Shown here in pieces: positions 61,501 to 64,000 of a stretch of DNA of 64,000 bases. Numbering within the stretch: position 1 is the first letter of the stretch; each line of letters opens with the position of its first letter. The position numbers were made by a program, and so were the translations under genes. A model generated the notes under the pieces. The model searched no databases, had not been told where the DNA came from, and saw only the letters and a list, made by a program, of their open reading frames with translations. Origin of the DNA: Bagarius yarrelli (taxonomy: Eukaryota > Chordata > Actinopteri > Siluriformes > Sisoridae); assembly GCA_005784505.1 (NCBI GenBank), contig VCAZ01000003.1, positions 5,893,510-5,957,509 on the forward strand, given 5' to 3'.

Positions 61501-61518
61501 GAAGATGGCGAGGAGTGA
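29001..61518 (+). CDS. epb41l3: epb41l3: band 4.1-like protein 3 (protein 4.1B / DAL-1), whole gene, 23 coding exons
   Basis: Membrane-skeleton adaptor that links transmembrane proteins to spectrin-actin at cell contacts. The proposed join is 29001-29141, 29672-29863, 35109-35213, 35469-35511, 35875-35950, 36186-36404, 36563-36650, 39534-39686, 39795-39892, 40610-40785, 44118-44192, 45986-46200, 48015-48062, 49226-49261, 51810-51998, 53697-53792, 54057-54710, 55615-55731, 56482-56976, 57659-57781, 59339-59437, 60998-61078, 61408-61518. All phases agree and the product is about 1209 aa. The FERM domain is about residues 94-372, the FERM-adjacent region runs to about 430, the SAB-like segment is about 556-585, and the conserved C-terminal domain is about 1073-1209. 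Identity with 4.1B rather than 4.1R/G/N rests on the N-terminus, DTA-DGE-TATESDQE, the PPMIEPLVPE block and the ITPEDGE end. I cannot tell the teleost a from the b copy. Exons 16-19 are the least certain. Confidence 0.9.
29142..29671 (+). other. epb41l3: Intron, nothing specific seen
   Basis: 530-bp GT-AG intron with a pyrimidine-rich 3' end (TCTCTATCCTCCCCGCTGAG). No repeat recognised. Confidence 0.7.
29672..29863 (+). CDS. epb41l3: epb41l3 exon (residues 48-111): linker and start of FERM F1
   Basis: The acceptor is CCGCTGAGCAG and the donor is GAA|GTGAGT, phase 0 to 0. The first part is variable and disordered. It then becomes strongly 4.1-like: SSKLSRSPIKVAKKPKSMQC, followed by VTLLDGTEYNC, the first strands of the ubiquitin-like F1 lobe. 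The SKLSRSP...KKPKSMQCKV block is diagnostic for 4.1B. Confidence 0.95.
29864..35108 (+). other. epb41l3: Intron with a family B SINE near its 3' end
   Basis: 5.2 kb. A diverged repeat resembling fish SINE-like sequence lies at about 32100-32330 (TTTCTCCAGGACCCCCTGGTGCTAC). A tRNA-derived family B SINE lies at about 34605-34835. No other feature is supported. Confidence 0.55.
34605..34835 (+). mobile_element. tRNA-derived SINE, family B
   Basis: It contains CCTGGGTTTCAAGCCCC (B-box-like), GGTCCTTGAGCAAGACCC, GGGCGCTGTATCATAGCTGA, CTTACTAAGATGGGATATGC and CATTTCACTGGC. Other copies are at 48675-48930 and 60708-60906. Confidence 0.85.
35109..35213 (+). CDS. epb41l3: epb41l3 exon (residues 112-146): FERM F1
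   Basis: The acceptor is CCTCTGTCCACAG and the donor is AAAAG|GTATAG, phase 0 to 0. It encodes KRDKGQVLLDKVCEHLNLLE then RDYFGVTFRDVENQK. The KVCEHLNLLE-DYFG core is a near-invariant helix and turn of the FERM F1 lobe of 4.1 proteins. Confidence 0.97.
35285..35436. repeat. Long (TA)n tract inside a short intron
   Basis: Nearly continuous TA dinucleotides with three brief interruptions near 35345-35371 and 35423. The tract fills most of the 255-bp intron between two FERM exons and ends about 33 bases before the next exon. Assembly length of such tracts is often unreliable. Confidence 0.95.
35469..35511 (+). CDS. epb41l3: epb41l3 exon (43 nt; residues 147-161): FERM F1 end
   Basis: The acceptor is CGCTTATTACAG and the donor is CAGGG|GTGAGT, leaving phase 1. 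It encodes NWLDPAKDMKKQIR, closely matching NWLDPAKEIKKQVR of mammalian 4.1B. This is a very short constitutive exon. Confidence 0.95.
35512..35874 (+). other. epb41l3: Intron, nothing specific seen
   Basis: 363-bp GT-AG intron with a TTCCTATTTTTTAG acceptor. Confidence 0.8.
35875..35950 (+). CDS. epb41l3: epb41l3 exon (residues 161-186): FERM F1-F2 junction
   Basis: Enters in phase 1 and leaves in phase 2 (ACAAG|GTCAGA, a weaker donor). It encodes GVAWNFFFNVKFYPPDPAQL then SEDITR. The VKFYPPDPAQLSEDITR string is the signature start of the F2 lobe. Confidence 0.96.
36186..36404 (+). CDS. epb41l3: epb41l3 exon (residues 186-259): FERM F2
   Basis: The acceptor is ATCTCTGTATCTCAG and the donor is TACAA|GTGCGC, phase 2 to 2. 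It encodes YYLCLQLRDDVVSGRLPCSF, GSYTVQSELGDYDPDEYSSN and SEFRFAPNQTKELEEKVMEL. This is the acyl-CoA-binding-protein-like F2 lobe, almost colinear with mammalian 4.1B. Confidence 0.97.
36563..36650 (+). CDS. epb41l3: epb41l3 exon (residues 260-288): FERM F2 end
   Basis: The acceptor is GTCTTCTATCAG and the donor is GCCAAG|GTAAAG, entering in phase 2 and leaving in phase 0. It encodes GMTPAEAEMHFLENVKKLSM then YGVDLHHAK, a standard 4.1 family segment. Confidence 0.97.
36651..39533 (+). other. epb41l3: Intron with (GT)n and (CT)n tracts
   Basis: 2.9 kb. It holds a (GT)n tract (38381-38412) and a (CT)n tract (39229-39260) that runs into AG at 39262, making a strong-looking but apparently unused acceptor. 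No coding exon is supported. Confidence 0.65.
39229..39262 (+). repeat. (CT)n tract ending in AG: decoy 3' splice site
   Basis: The tract is about 30 pyrimidines directly followed by AG, 271 bases upstream of the true exon at 39534. The following frame stays open for about 37 codons, but has no good donor and no 4.1 similarity. Confidence 0.85.
39534..39686 (+). CDS. epb41l3: epb41l3 exon (residues 289-339): FERM F3
   Basis: The acceptor is ATCATTCCATAG and the donor is GGAGAG|GTGAAT, phase 0 to 0. It encodes DSEGVEIMLGVCSSGLLIYR, DRLRINRFAWPKVLKISYKR and NNFYIKIRPGE, the PTB/PH-like F3 lobe. The WPKVLKISYKRNNF motif is a family hallmark. Confidence 0.98.
39795..39892 (+). CDS. epb41l3: epb41l3 exon (residues 340-372): FERM F3 end
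   Basis: It follows a 108-bp intron whose acceptor is AACATCAAG with little pyrimidine tract. The donor is TTCAG|GTAAGC, leaving phase 2. It encodes FEQFESTIGFKLPNHRAAKR then LWKVCVEHHTFFR, closing the FERM domain. Confidence 0.97.
39893..40609 (+). other. epb41l3: Intron, nothing specific seen
   Basis: 717 bp, GT-AG, ending CACATTATTTATTAG. No repeat recognised. Confidence 0.75.
40610..40785 (+). CDS. epb41l3: epb41l3 exon (residues 372-431): FERM-adjacent region
   Basis: Enters in phase 2 and leaves in phase 1 (GATGGAG|GTTGGT). It encodes PPKKFLTLGSKFRYSGRTQV, QTRRASSQIVRPAPFFERS and SKRYIMSRSLDG. The RRAS and SRSLDG serine sites are the conserved phosphorylatable FERM-adjacent segment that regulates 4.1 FERM binding. 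Confidence 0.97.
40786..44117 (+). other. epb41l3: Intron with a 1.3-kb hAT-like element
   Basis: 3.3 kb. It contains the element at 41819-43127 and a candidate, phase-incompatible exon at 43823-43906 (see findings). The rest shows nothing specific. Confidence 0.6.
41819..43127. mobile_element. Non-autonomous hAT-like element, 1.3 kb
   Basis: The left end CAGAGGTGGGTAGAGTA is inverted relative to the right end GTTAATACCCACTTCTG. The flanking 8-mers GTCTTAAC and ATCTTTAC agree at 6 of 8 positions, as for an aged hAT target duplication. The inner ends carry AAAAGTACAAGTATTTA and TACTTGAGTAAATG, a pattern of known fish elements. I see no transposase. Confidence 0.75.
44118..44192 (+). CDS. epb41l3: epb41l3 cassette exon (75 nt; residues 431-455)
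   Basis: The acceptor is TTTCTCCTCAG and the donor is CCAGCAG|GTAGAT, phase 1 to 1, so it can be included or skipped without changing the frame. It encodes QRSISQITLTGSKPLIAMNG then TKPA, inserted right after SRSLDG. Variable cassettes are usual at this junction in 4.1 genes. The coding match is by frame and splice sites, because I do not recognise the peptide with certainty. Confidence 0.75.
44193..45985 (+). other. epb41l3: Intron, nothing specific seen
   Basis: 1.8 kb of AT-rich DNA. No repeat boundary or other exon is supported. Confidence 0.65.
45986..46200 (+). CDS. epb41l3: epb41l3 exon (residues 456-527): acidic linker
   Basis: The acceptor is TGCATGCGGTAG and the donor is ACAAGG|GTATGA, phase 1 to 0. 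It starts EMGTALYGAAKGIAMSDLIT then TITPEKKAEEKKSEEEE, matching EVGTGQYATTKG...LITTVTPEKKAEEE of mammalian 4.1B. It continues as a strongly acidic stretch (VVEEEDETTKAT) and SPLTPVRQDTR, probably disordered. Confidence 0.95.
46201..48014 (+). other. epb41l3: Intron with microsatellites
   Basis: 1.8 kb. A partial family C SINE-like fragment lies at about 47278-47345, and (TA)n then (GA)n tracts at 47517-47560. CTAATTACTGGAAC and TAACACTGTTCCAAC near 47455-47513 look like the end of a hAT-type element. No other exon is supported. Confidence 0.55.
48015..48062 (+). CDS. epb41l3: epb41l3 micro-exon (48 nt; residues 528-543)
   Basis: The acceptor is GTTTGCACAATACAG and the donor is ACTGAG|GTTTGT, phase 0 to 0. 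It encodes TDFTDTAIDGELTATE, matching the RTDTAADGETTATE part of mammalian 4.1B. A short symmetric exon, likely alternatively used. Confidence 0.93.
48150..48450. mobile_element. Family E DNA-transposon-like remnant
   Basis: It begins CAGACAAAAGTATTGGGACA, followed by ATCCTATTCCAGATTTAGTC. Downstream is CATTGGGATTGAGTCAGAGT...GGGCTCTGTTCAG, as in the 9195-9780 copy. Confidence 0.6.
48675..48930 (+). mobile_element. tRNA-derived SINE, family B, with duplicated head
   Basis: The head motif TTGATCTAAAGACCTG occurs twice (48723-48738 and 48767-48782). The body follows with TGAATAAGACCCTTAATCC, GCGCTGTATCATAGCTGACC and GAATTTCACTGTGCTG. Confidence 0.8.
49226..49261 (+). CDS. epb41l3: epb41l3 micro-exon (36 nt; residues 544-555)
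   Basis: The acceptor region is GTTAGCAG, a NAGNAG site: start at 49226 gives SDQEDESEIGIQ, while use of the upstream AG (exon from 49223) would add one glutamine. The donor is ATCCAG|GTGAGG. It aligns with SDQEEDAELKAQ of mammalian 4.1B without gaps. Phase 0 to 0. Confidence 0.93.
49262..51809 (+). other. epb41l3: Intron with family D repeat
   Basis: 2.5 kb. It holds a (GT)n tract (50021-50042) and a long family D repeat (50527-50850). No other exon is supported. Confidence 0.6.
50527..50850 (+). repeat. Dispersed repeat family D, long copy
   Basis: It contains TCCATTCATTGTCTATACCC, GGTCACGAGGATCTTCTGG, GGACAGGTCACCAGTCTG, GGAGGAAACTAGAGAAACTG and GCACAGGGAGAACATTCAAA. This is a very common fish repeat class, and the other copies in the window are partial. 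Confidence 0.8.
51810..51998 (+). CDS. epb41l3: epb41l3 exon (residues 556-618): spectrin-actin-binding-like segment
   Basis: The acceptor is TCTTTTATTTCAG and the donor is GAGGAT|GTAAGC, phase 0 to 0. It encodes EIDKTPEELVKHQTNISELK then RTFLEE, corresponding to the helical spectrin-actin-binding part of 4.1 proteins (KHQTNISELKRTFLE in mammals). It then gives EWEKRLSSSPLRSPRLDEPP and MIEPLVPED, also conserved. Confidence 0.97.
52855..53030 (+). mobile_element. tRNA-derived SINE, family A
   Basis: The GTTAAGGTGTTGGCTTGCTA head, GGGTTCAATTTCC box, CCTTGAGCAAGGCCCTTAAC middle and ATAAATGTAGGTTATTTTGG...GCAAATGTAAATGTAG tail. Diverged. Confidence 0.85.
53135..53530. mobile_element. Family E DNA-transposon-like remnant
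   Basis: It begins ATGAACAAAAGTATTAGGAC and contains TTCCGGTTTATCCCAAATGT, ATTTTCAACCATAATGCATT and GGGACTTCGCCATGCTGAAA. It is related to the copies at 9195 and 48150. No transposase. Confidence 0.6.
53697..53792 (+). CDS. epb41l3: epb41l3 exon with two possible donors (residues 619-650)
   Basis: The acceptor is GGGCTTCATGCAG. The frame reads TKEDPEAVAKQKDVAEGATE then QQVSEEDRKDDV. Two in-frame donors exist: CAACAG|GTTAGC after 53762 (66 nt) and GATGTG|GTAGGT after 53792 (96 nt). Both leave phase 0. It is acidic and low complexity, probably disordered, and only weakly similar to the mammalian protein here. Confidence 0.75.
54057..54710 (+). CDS. epb41l3: epb41l3 large variable exon (residues 651-868), donor uncertain
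   Basis: The acceptor is ATCTTATATGTAG. The frame is open for 220 codons, starting ESDGWVIINKVPPKVPEKKN, then ALGDVALKKASAIQQEVREK and a long T/V/E/S/P-rich stretch (for example STTTVKIITVSTEK), ending in an SP-rich tail (SPVSSPLRSPLKSSSKS). It stops at TGA 54717-54719. In-frame donors are GGGT|GTGAGC after 54656 and AGCGTG|GTAGTA after 54710, neither ideal. If neither is used, the protein would end here. I do not recognise a counterpart in mammalian 4.1B. The length of open frame and codon character argue that it is coding. Confidence 0.75.
54720..55614 (+). other. epb41l3: Intron, or 3' UTR of a short isoform
   Basis: 895 bases with no repeat except the (TGTC)n tract at 55546-55576, which serves as the pyrimidine tract for the next candidate exon. 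If exon 54057 is read to its stop codon, this would be untranslated tail, but I see no clear AATAAA in it. Confidence 0.5.
55546..55576. repeat. (TGTC)n tetranucleotide repeat next to a splice acceptor
   Basis: About eight CTGT units, ending 38 bases before the candidate exon at 55615. Pyrimidine-rich on the sense strand. Confidence 0.95.
55615..55731 (+). CDS. epb41l3: epb41l3 candidate exon (residues 869-907)
   Basis: The acceptor is ATGCCTAAG and the donor is ATTAAG|GTGGAC, phase 0 to 0. It encodes PTFDEMSPELTALLKSAHEQ then ISTWSTSSTTTGQTKAIIK. The ELTALLKSA part weakly recalls the EIFSLLESA region of mammalian 4.1B at the same place. Both splice sites are non-ideal, so it may be alternative. 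Confidence 0.6.
55732..56481 (+). other. epb41l3: Intron, nothing specific seen
   Basis: 750 bp of AT-rich DNA ending AATGTTTTGTTGTAG. No repeat recognised. Confidence 0.6.
56482..56976 (+). CDS. epb41l3: epb41l3 large variable exon (residues 908-1072), two in-frame donors
   Basis: The acceptor is TTGTTGTAG. The frame reads TSTGPGTTPQQPADTQKLLE, then EPEQVFDIQQYTVSENSQ, where an internal donor TCACAG|GTAGAG (exon end 56610) lies in phase 0. Beyond it come an S/D/E-rich stretch (SSSDSESGGESFSLSTDDEA) and a short hydrophobic part WLPNMALCFPIILSG before GHSEE and the distal donor GAGGAG|GTAGAA. I know no mammalian match for the long form. Probably disordered, with alternative lengths of 43 and 165 codons. 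Confidence 0.75.
56977..57658 (+). other. epb41l3: Intron, nothing specific seen
   Basis: 682 bp. A minor (GT/GTAT) run lies at 57511-57550. Confidence 0.65.
57659..57781 (+). CDS. epb41l3: epb41l3 exon (residues 1073-1113): start of C-terminal domain
   Basis: The acceptor is TTATTTTTTTAG and the donor is CTGCAG|GTACAC, phase 0 to 0. It encodes VLQTEVITISSALSDDTERL then GPQEMPVIHTEMKTITYEAL, matching KTETISFGSV...KEVPVVHTETKTITYESSQ of mammals. HTE-KTITYE is a family hallmark. Confidence 0.96.
57782..59338 (+). other. epb41l3: Intron with a probable hAT-type remnant and a SINE
   Basis: 1.6 kb. About 57860-58440 contains TACACTGTGATAAAAATAAC and further GTTACTGTT/TAATTACTTT motifs typical of one hAT-type fish repeat (boundaries uncertain). 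About 58990-59145 is a diverged tRNA-SINE-like copy (CAGTGGTAGCTCAAATAGC). Confidence 0.5.
58990..59145 (+). mobile_element. Diverged tRNA-derived SINE
   Basis: The head CAGTGGTAGCTCAAATAGCT, then CCAGGTTTAAGCCTCATCAC and GCGCCCTTAACCAAGG. The tail resembles family B (AGAATTTATTGTGCAATAAA). Confidence 0.6.
59339..59437 (+). CDS. epb41l3: epb41l3 exon (residues 1114-1146): C-terminal domain
   Basis: The acceptor is CTCTTGCTGACAG and the donor is ACTAAG|GTATCA, phase 0 to 0. It encodes GDTEGDTEPGILMSAQTITS then ETTSTTTTTHITK, nearly identical to LEPGVLMSAQTITSETTSTTTTTHITK of mammals. Confidence 0.98.
59438..60997 (+). other. epb41l3: Intron with a family B SINE
   Basis: 1.56 kb. It carries the SINE at 60708-60906, close upstream of the next exon. 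Nothing else is supported. Confidence 0.6.
60708..60906 (+). mobile_element. tRNA-derived SINE, family B
   Basis: CCAGGGTTCAAACACCACC, GTGCTTGAGCAAGACCCTTA, GGCGCTGTATCATAGCTGAC, AACTTACTAAGATGGAATATG and TTTCACTGTGCTGTACATTA. It ends 91 bases before the exon at 60998. Confidence 0.85.
60998..61078 (+). CDS. epb41l3: epb41l3 exon (residues 1147-1173): C-terminal domain
   Basis: The acceptor is TCTCTTGCTGCCAG and the donor is GATGAG|GTGAGA, phase 0 to 0. It encodes TVKGGVSETRIEKRIVISGD then ADIDHDE, the most conserved part of the 4.1 C-terminal domain. Confidence 0.98.
61079..61407 (+). other. epb41l3: Intron, nothing specific seen
   Basis: 329 bp, GT-AG, ending CCACTGGGGCCAG. Confidence 0.85.
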
Positions 61519-61523
61519 TGCAG
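61408..61523 (+). CDS. epb41l3: epb41l3 last coding exon (residues 1174-1209) and stop
   Basis: It encodes ALAQAIKEAKEQHPDMSVTK then VVVHKETEITPEDGEE, with stop TGA at 61516-61518. This matches the mammalian 4.1B end (…ITPEDGED) in full. Just after the stop, TGATGCAG|GTAAGG makes a strong donor (exon end 61523), so the 3' UTR is probably spliced. Confidence 0.97.
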
Positions 61524-62490
61524 GTAAGGGAGAAGCTCAACCAACGCTCTTTGACTTGGCTGACTGCAAACTAACGTACTGCTTTGCCAGTTCTCCAGGG
61601 CTCTAAGAACTGCTATTTTAACCTCTGTCAATTTTCCTGCATCTAAATCATAAACTGAAATGCTCTAAAGACAAATTGCTATATATGTTTTTGGATTTTG
61701 CTTTATATGGCTTTGACAATAAGCAATAAATGTGGAAATGTTGCTTTGGGGCTGCTGCTGAAATAAAACATCTGAGAGCCATTGCTTTTATTGATACAAT
61801 TAGGATGCCCACTGTTGGGCATAAGTAGTATTACAGTTTAATTCGGGGAATAAACAGTTTGTTTATTTCTGTAATGTTTATGTAAAGGATAAACCAAATA
61901 TCTTTTATTAAATATCATTCTTTTATTATATCAAAGTATATTGTCATAAAACAATTTAATCAATTTTAAATTAGTCCATCTCCTAATTCATTAATGAATA
62001 AACTGATAGCTTCTTTCTTTCTTTGATTTTTCTTTTGTTTTTTGGGATATTTTGATATATTTAATCTGGGGCACTGCTAGCAACTTTGGGCCCCTTACCA
62101 CCTCAATTCTACATCCTAACTTTACTCCCCTTAGCAGTGCCCGTGGATTTAATCATAGATGTTTCTTTTTAATTTGCCTCTATGTATTTACTTTTTGTTT
62201 TTGTTAATTGATCGCTATTAACAAGGCTGTCTTTCTATTTTCTTATTGTCAAATATTTTGCAAGCATGTTTTAGGAACTAATGAATGCAATCATTTTTGC
62301 ATGGCAATTCCAAAATATGCCATCATCCTATGCTTAAGATCTCAGTGTGCTGTTGTATGTCATGTTTTGCTGTTAAAGGTGGTAAAAGTTTGTATTCACT
62401 ATTTCCATTTCTCATGTTATGCTTCATTCTTTTCTAATTTTAGCCTTTTTATGAAGCATCATACTAAAGTTTTTGCCTATATCTTTGTAG
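61524..62490 (+). other. epb41l3: 3' UTR intron, or retained proximal 3' UTR
   Basis: Bounded by GTAAGG and by acceptor TATATCTTTGTAG at 62490. Another good acceptor, TTCTTTTCTAATTTTAG, ends at 62443. If retained, it offers poly(A) signals AATAAA at 61725-61730 and 61762-61767, allowing a short-UTR transcript. Confidence 0.6.
61725..61767 (+). terminator. epb41l3: Proximal poly(A) signals
   Basis: Two canonical AATAAA hexamers (61725-61730, 61762-61767), about 210 and 245 bases after the stop codon, in the unspliced reading of the 3' UTR. Confidence 0.5.
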
Positions 62491-63665
62491 GATTAGCGTT
62501 TCTTCATATTTTCTGGAGGAGTTTCACCTACACCATGTGGAATAAAGGACATTTTGGAAATGCAGCCTAAGCAAACAGTACCACACAGATACATCAACGG
62601 ATATAACGTCATCTGAGCACTGCTGACGTCGCCTTCTAACAAACACATGATCACCACCTCTCTCACCACATGCTTACAGATCTCCTGACTAGCCTGGTTC
62701 AGCACTGGTCAATGACAATGCATGACATGGGAACAACAACTTTTCTGTAAAGAGAACAAATGCTATATACAATGTAGGGAATGCTCACCGACCTCAGTGT
62801 AAATTTCAGTCTCCCCTTGCACACTTCCTCTAAGGGTTAAACATACATGTGACACGATCTTTGAAAATAGTACTGATGTTATGACCTACATTTTATTTAT
62901 TAGAATACTTCTGAATACAAGAGGAAAGAATAACATTAATAGACTGCGTCTGTATGAGCAGCTAGTATTTAACCATGCAATAGGTGTGTCATTGAGTCCA
63001 GTAATCATCTCCTGTTCCAGCCACCTCATCCCTCCTCTCGCAGACATGTTTATGCTGAATGTATGTGTAAATGAGAATATGAATGACATGCTCCTGCTTT
63101 TACCAGCCATATTAGTAAAAAAAATTCATACATGATATATGCTGGGGTTTTTTTATTCTGATGACTGAAATGTCCAGATTTACAATTAACGAATGCACTG
63201 TGACCGTATTTGTCACTAAGTCTGGGTTCTTAATAAGAGAACTTATTATTGATTTTATTTATATAGCGCCTTTCCAACACCCAGGGTCACTTTACAAGTC
63301 ATGTTTAAGAACAAAAACAAATAAGCATCAACACTAGGTGACTAGATACCAAGAGCTAGAAAAAAATGTCTTCACAGAAATGTCCTCAAGAGACTTTTGC
63401 CCCACTATCTCTATTTACAAATCCCACATGCCATAACTGAGCCTTAAAGTGTGCAAAATGCACAAAGAATCAAAATCGTGACAAATGAAGTCATTTTTTA
63501 ATTGTTTTTTAAATGTTGGTTTTTTTTCCTCATTATTGCTATTATTATATTTGTCGTTGTTGTTTGCCTGTGTGTTTTCAAACCATCATGCTGTCCTCTG
63601 CTGCACTCCATGCTGAATGTGTTTACCATATAAGCTAAATAAAATAAGGTCAAAATGTAGACATT
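62491..63665 (+). other. epb41l3: Distal 3' UTR exon of epb41l3
   Basis: It follows an acceptor at 62490 (or 62443) and runs about 1.15 kb to the AATAAA at 63638. There is no coding frame of note. The opening GATTAGCGTTTCTTCATATT and CTGGAGGAGTTTCACC are of higher complexity than intron sequence. Exact ends are inferred from signals, not transcripts. Confidence 0.5.
63638..63643 (+). terminator. epb41l3: Distal poly(A) signal
   Basis: AATAAA within CTAAATAAAATAAGG, followed by TG/T-rich sequence (GGGTTTTATTCTTTTATTC), the usual downstream context. Confidence 0.55.
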
Positions 63666-64000
63666 TATTGGGTTTTATTCTTTTATTCTTTATCAAAATA
63701 TTTTGTTGATTATTGCAACTTTCAGTGGTCTTAGAAATGACTCTATATTTCACAGCTACTTATATTAAAAAAAAAATACATTCACAGTAATATGTCCAAA
63801 CATTATGCCAAACAACAGCATCAAATACATTTACGATCACCTTCTTACTAATTTCACACACCTAAACTAATTAACACAATCATCGCCAGCAGTATATTAT
63901 GAAATACATTTCATTATTTCTTTGTGAAGTATTTGCTAACCTTATTATCTTGTCACAATGTCTATGTCTCTGTCTTTTGCTTGGTTAGTCTGATTGCTCG
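63666..64000. other. 3' flank, no gene seen
   Basis: AT-rich intergenic DNA after the inferred poly(A) site. No exon or repeat recognised. Confidence 0.5.

Noticed and set aside
62208..62570. 120-codon plus-strand frame at the 3' end
   Set aside because: Lies across the 3' UTR intron and distal UTR exon. Cysteine/phenylalanine-rich, no domain, no splice context as coding.
1..64000. A previously undescribed biological system (for example a gene cluster, CRISPR or defence locus)
   Set aside because: The window is an ordinary vertebrate gene with introns and repeats. No operon, spaced-repeat array or unexplained coding cluster is visible.

Overview
This is vertebrate nuclear DNA from a teleost fish. 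The window is AT-rich, genes are split by GT-AG introns, and the non-coding DNA is full of fish-type repeats: tRNA-derived SINEs with an internal Pol III promoter, short TA-flanked and hAT-like inverted-repeat elements, an L2-like LINE relic and microsatellites. The SINE families (for example the one ending in GTAAGTCGCTCTGGATAAGG) are of a kind I associate with ostariophysan fishes, perhaps a catfish. That placement is recalled, not searched.

The window holds one recognisable protein-coding gene, on the plus strand. It is epb41l3 (protein 4.1B / DAL-1), read from exon to exon as MTTEPNSE... through a complete FERM domain, the FERM-adjacent segment, a spectrin-actin-binding-like segment (KHQTNISELKRTF) and the conserved 4.1 C-terminal domain, ending ...ITPEDGEE at 61518. 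I assembled 23 coding exons (29001-61518) whose splice phases agree throughout, for a predicted longest product of about 1209 aa. Most joins are strongly supported by similarity to vertebrate 4.1B. Between the actin-binding region and the C-terminal domain (53.7-57.0 kb) the exons are less conserved, have several alternative splice sites, and include one whose downstream splice donor is uncertain.

Layout: 1-10.4 kb is 5' flank with repeats and possibly some conserved non-coding DNA. At 10.4-11.1 kb a GC- and CpG-richer block is the best promoter and non-coding first-exon candidate (donor at 10582). At 10.6-29.0 kb there is a long first intron with a LINE relic and several DNA-transposon remnants. 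The FERM-coding exons lie at 29-41 kb. The alternatively spliced middle and the C-terminal exons lie at 44-61.5 kb. At 61.5-63.66 kb is the 3' UTR, apparently with its own intron and with proximal and distal poly(A) signals. The last 340 bases show no gene.

Protein 4.1B is a membrane-skeleton adaptor. The FERM domain binds membrane-protein tails (CADM1/SynCAM, Caspr and glycophorin-C type partners), the middle segment corresponds to the spectrin-actin-binding region, and the C-terminal domain binds other scaffold proteins. I found no second gene, no functional RNA gene and no evidence of an unknown biological system. The most interesting signals are the exon structure of the variable tail, the spliced 3' UTR, and repeat tracts lying close to splice sites.
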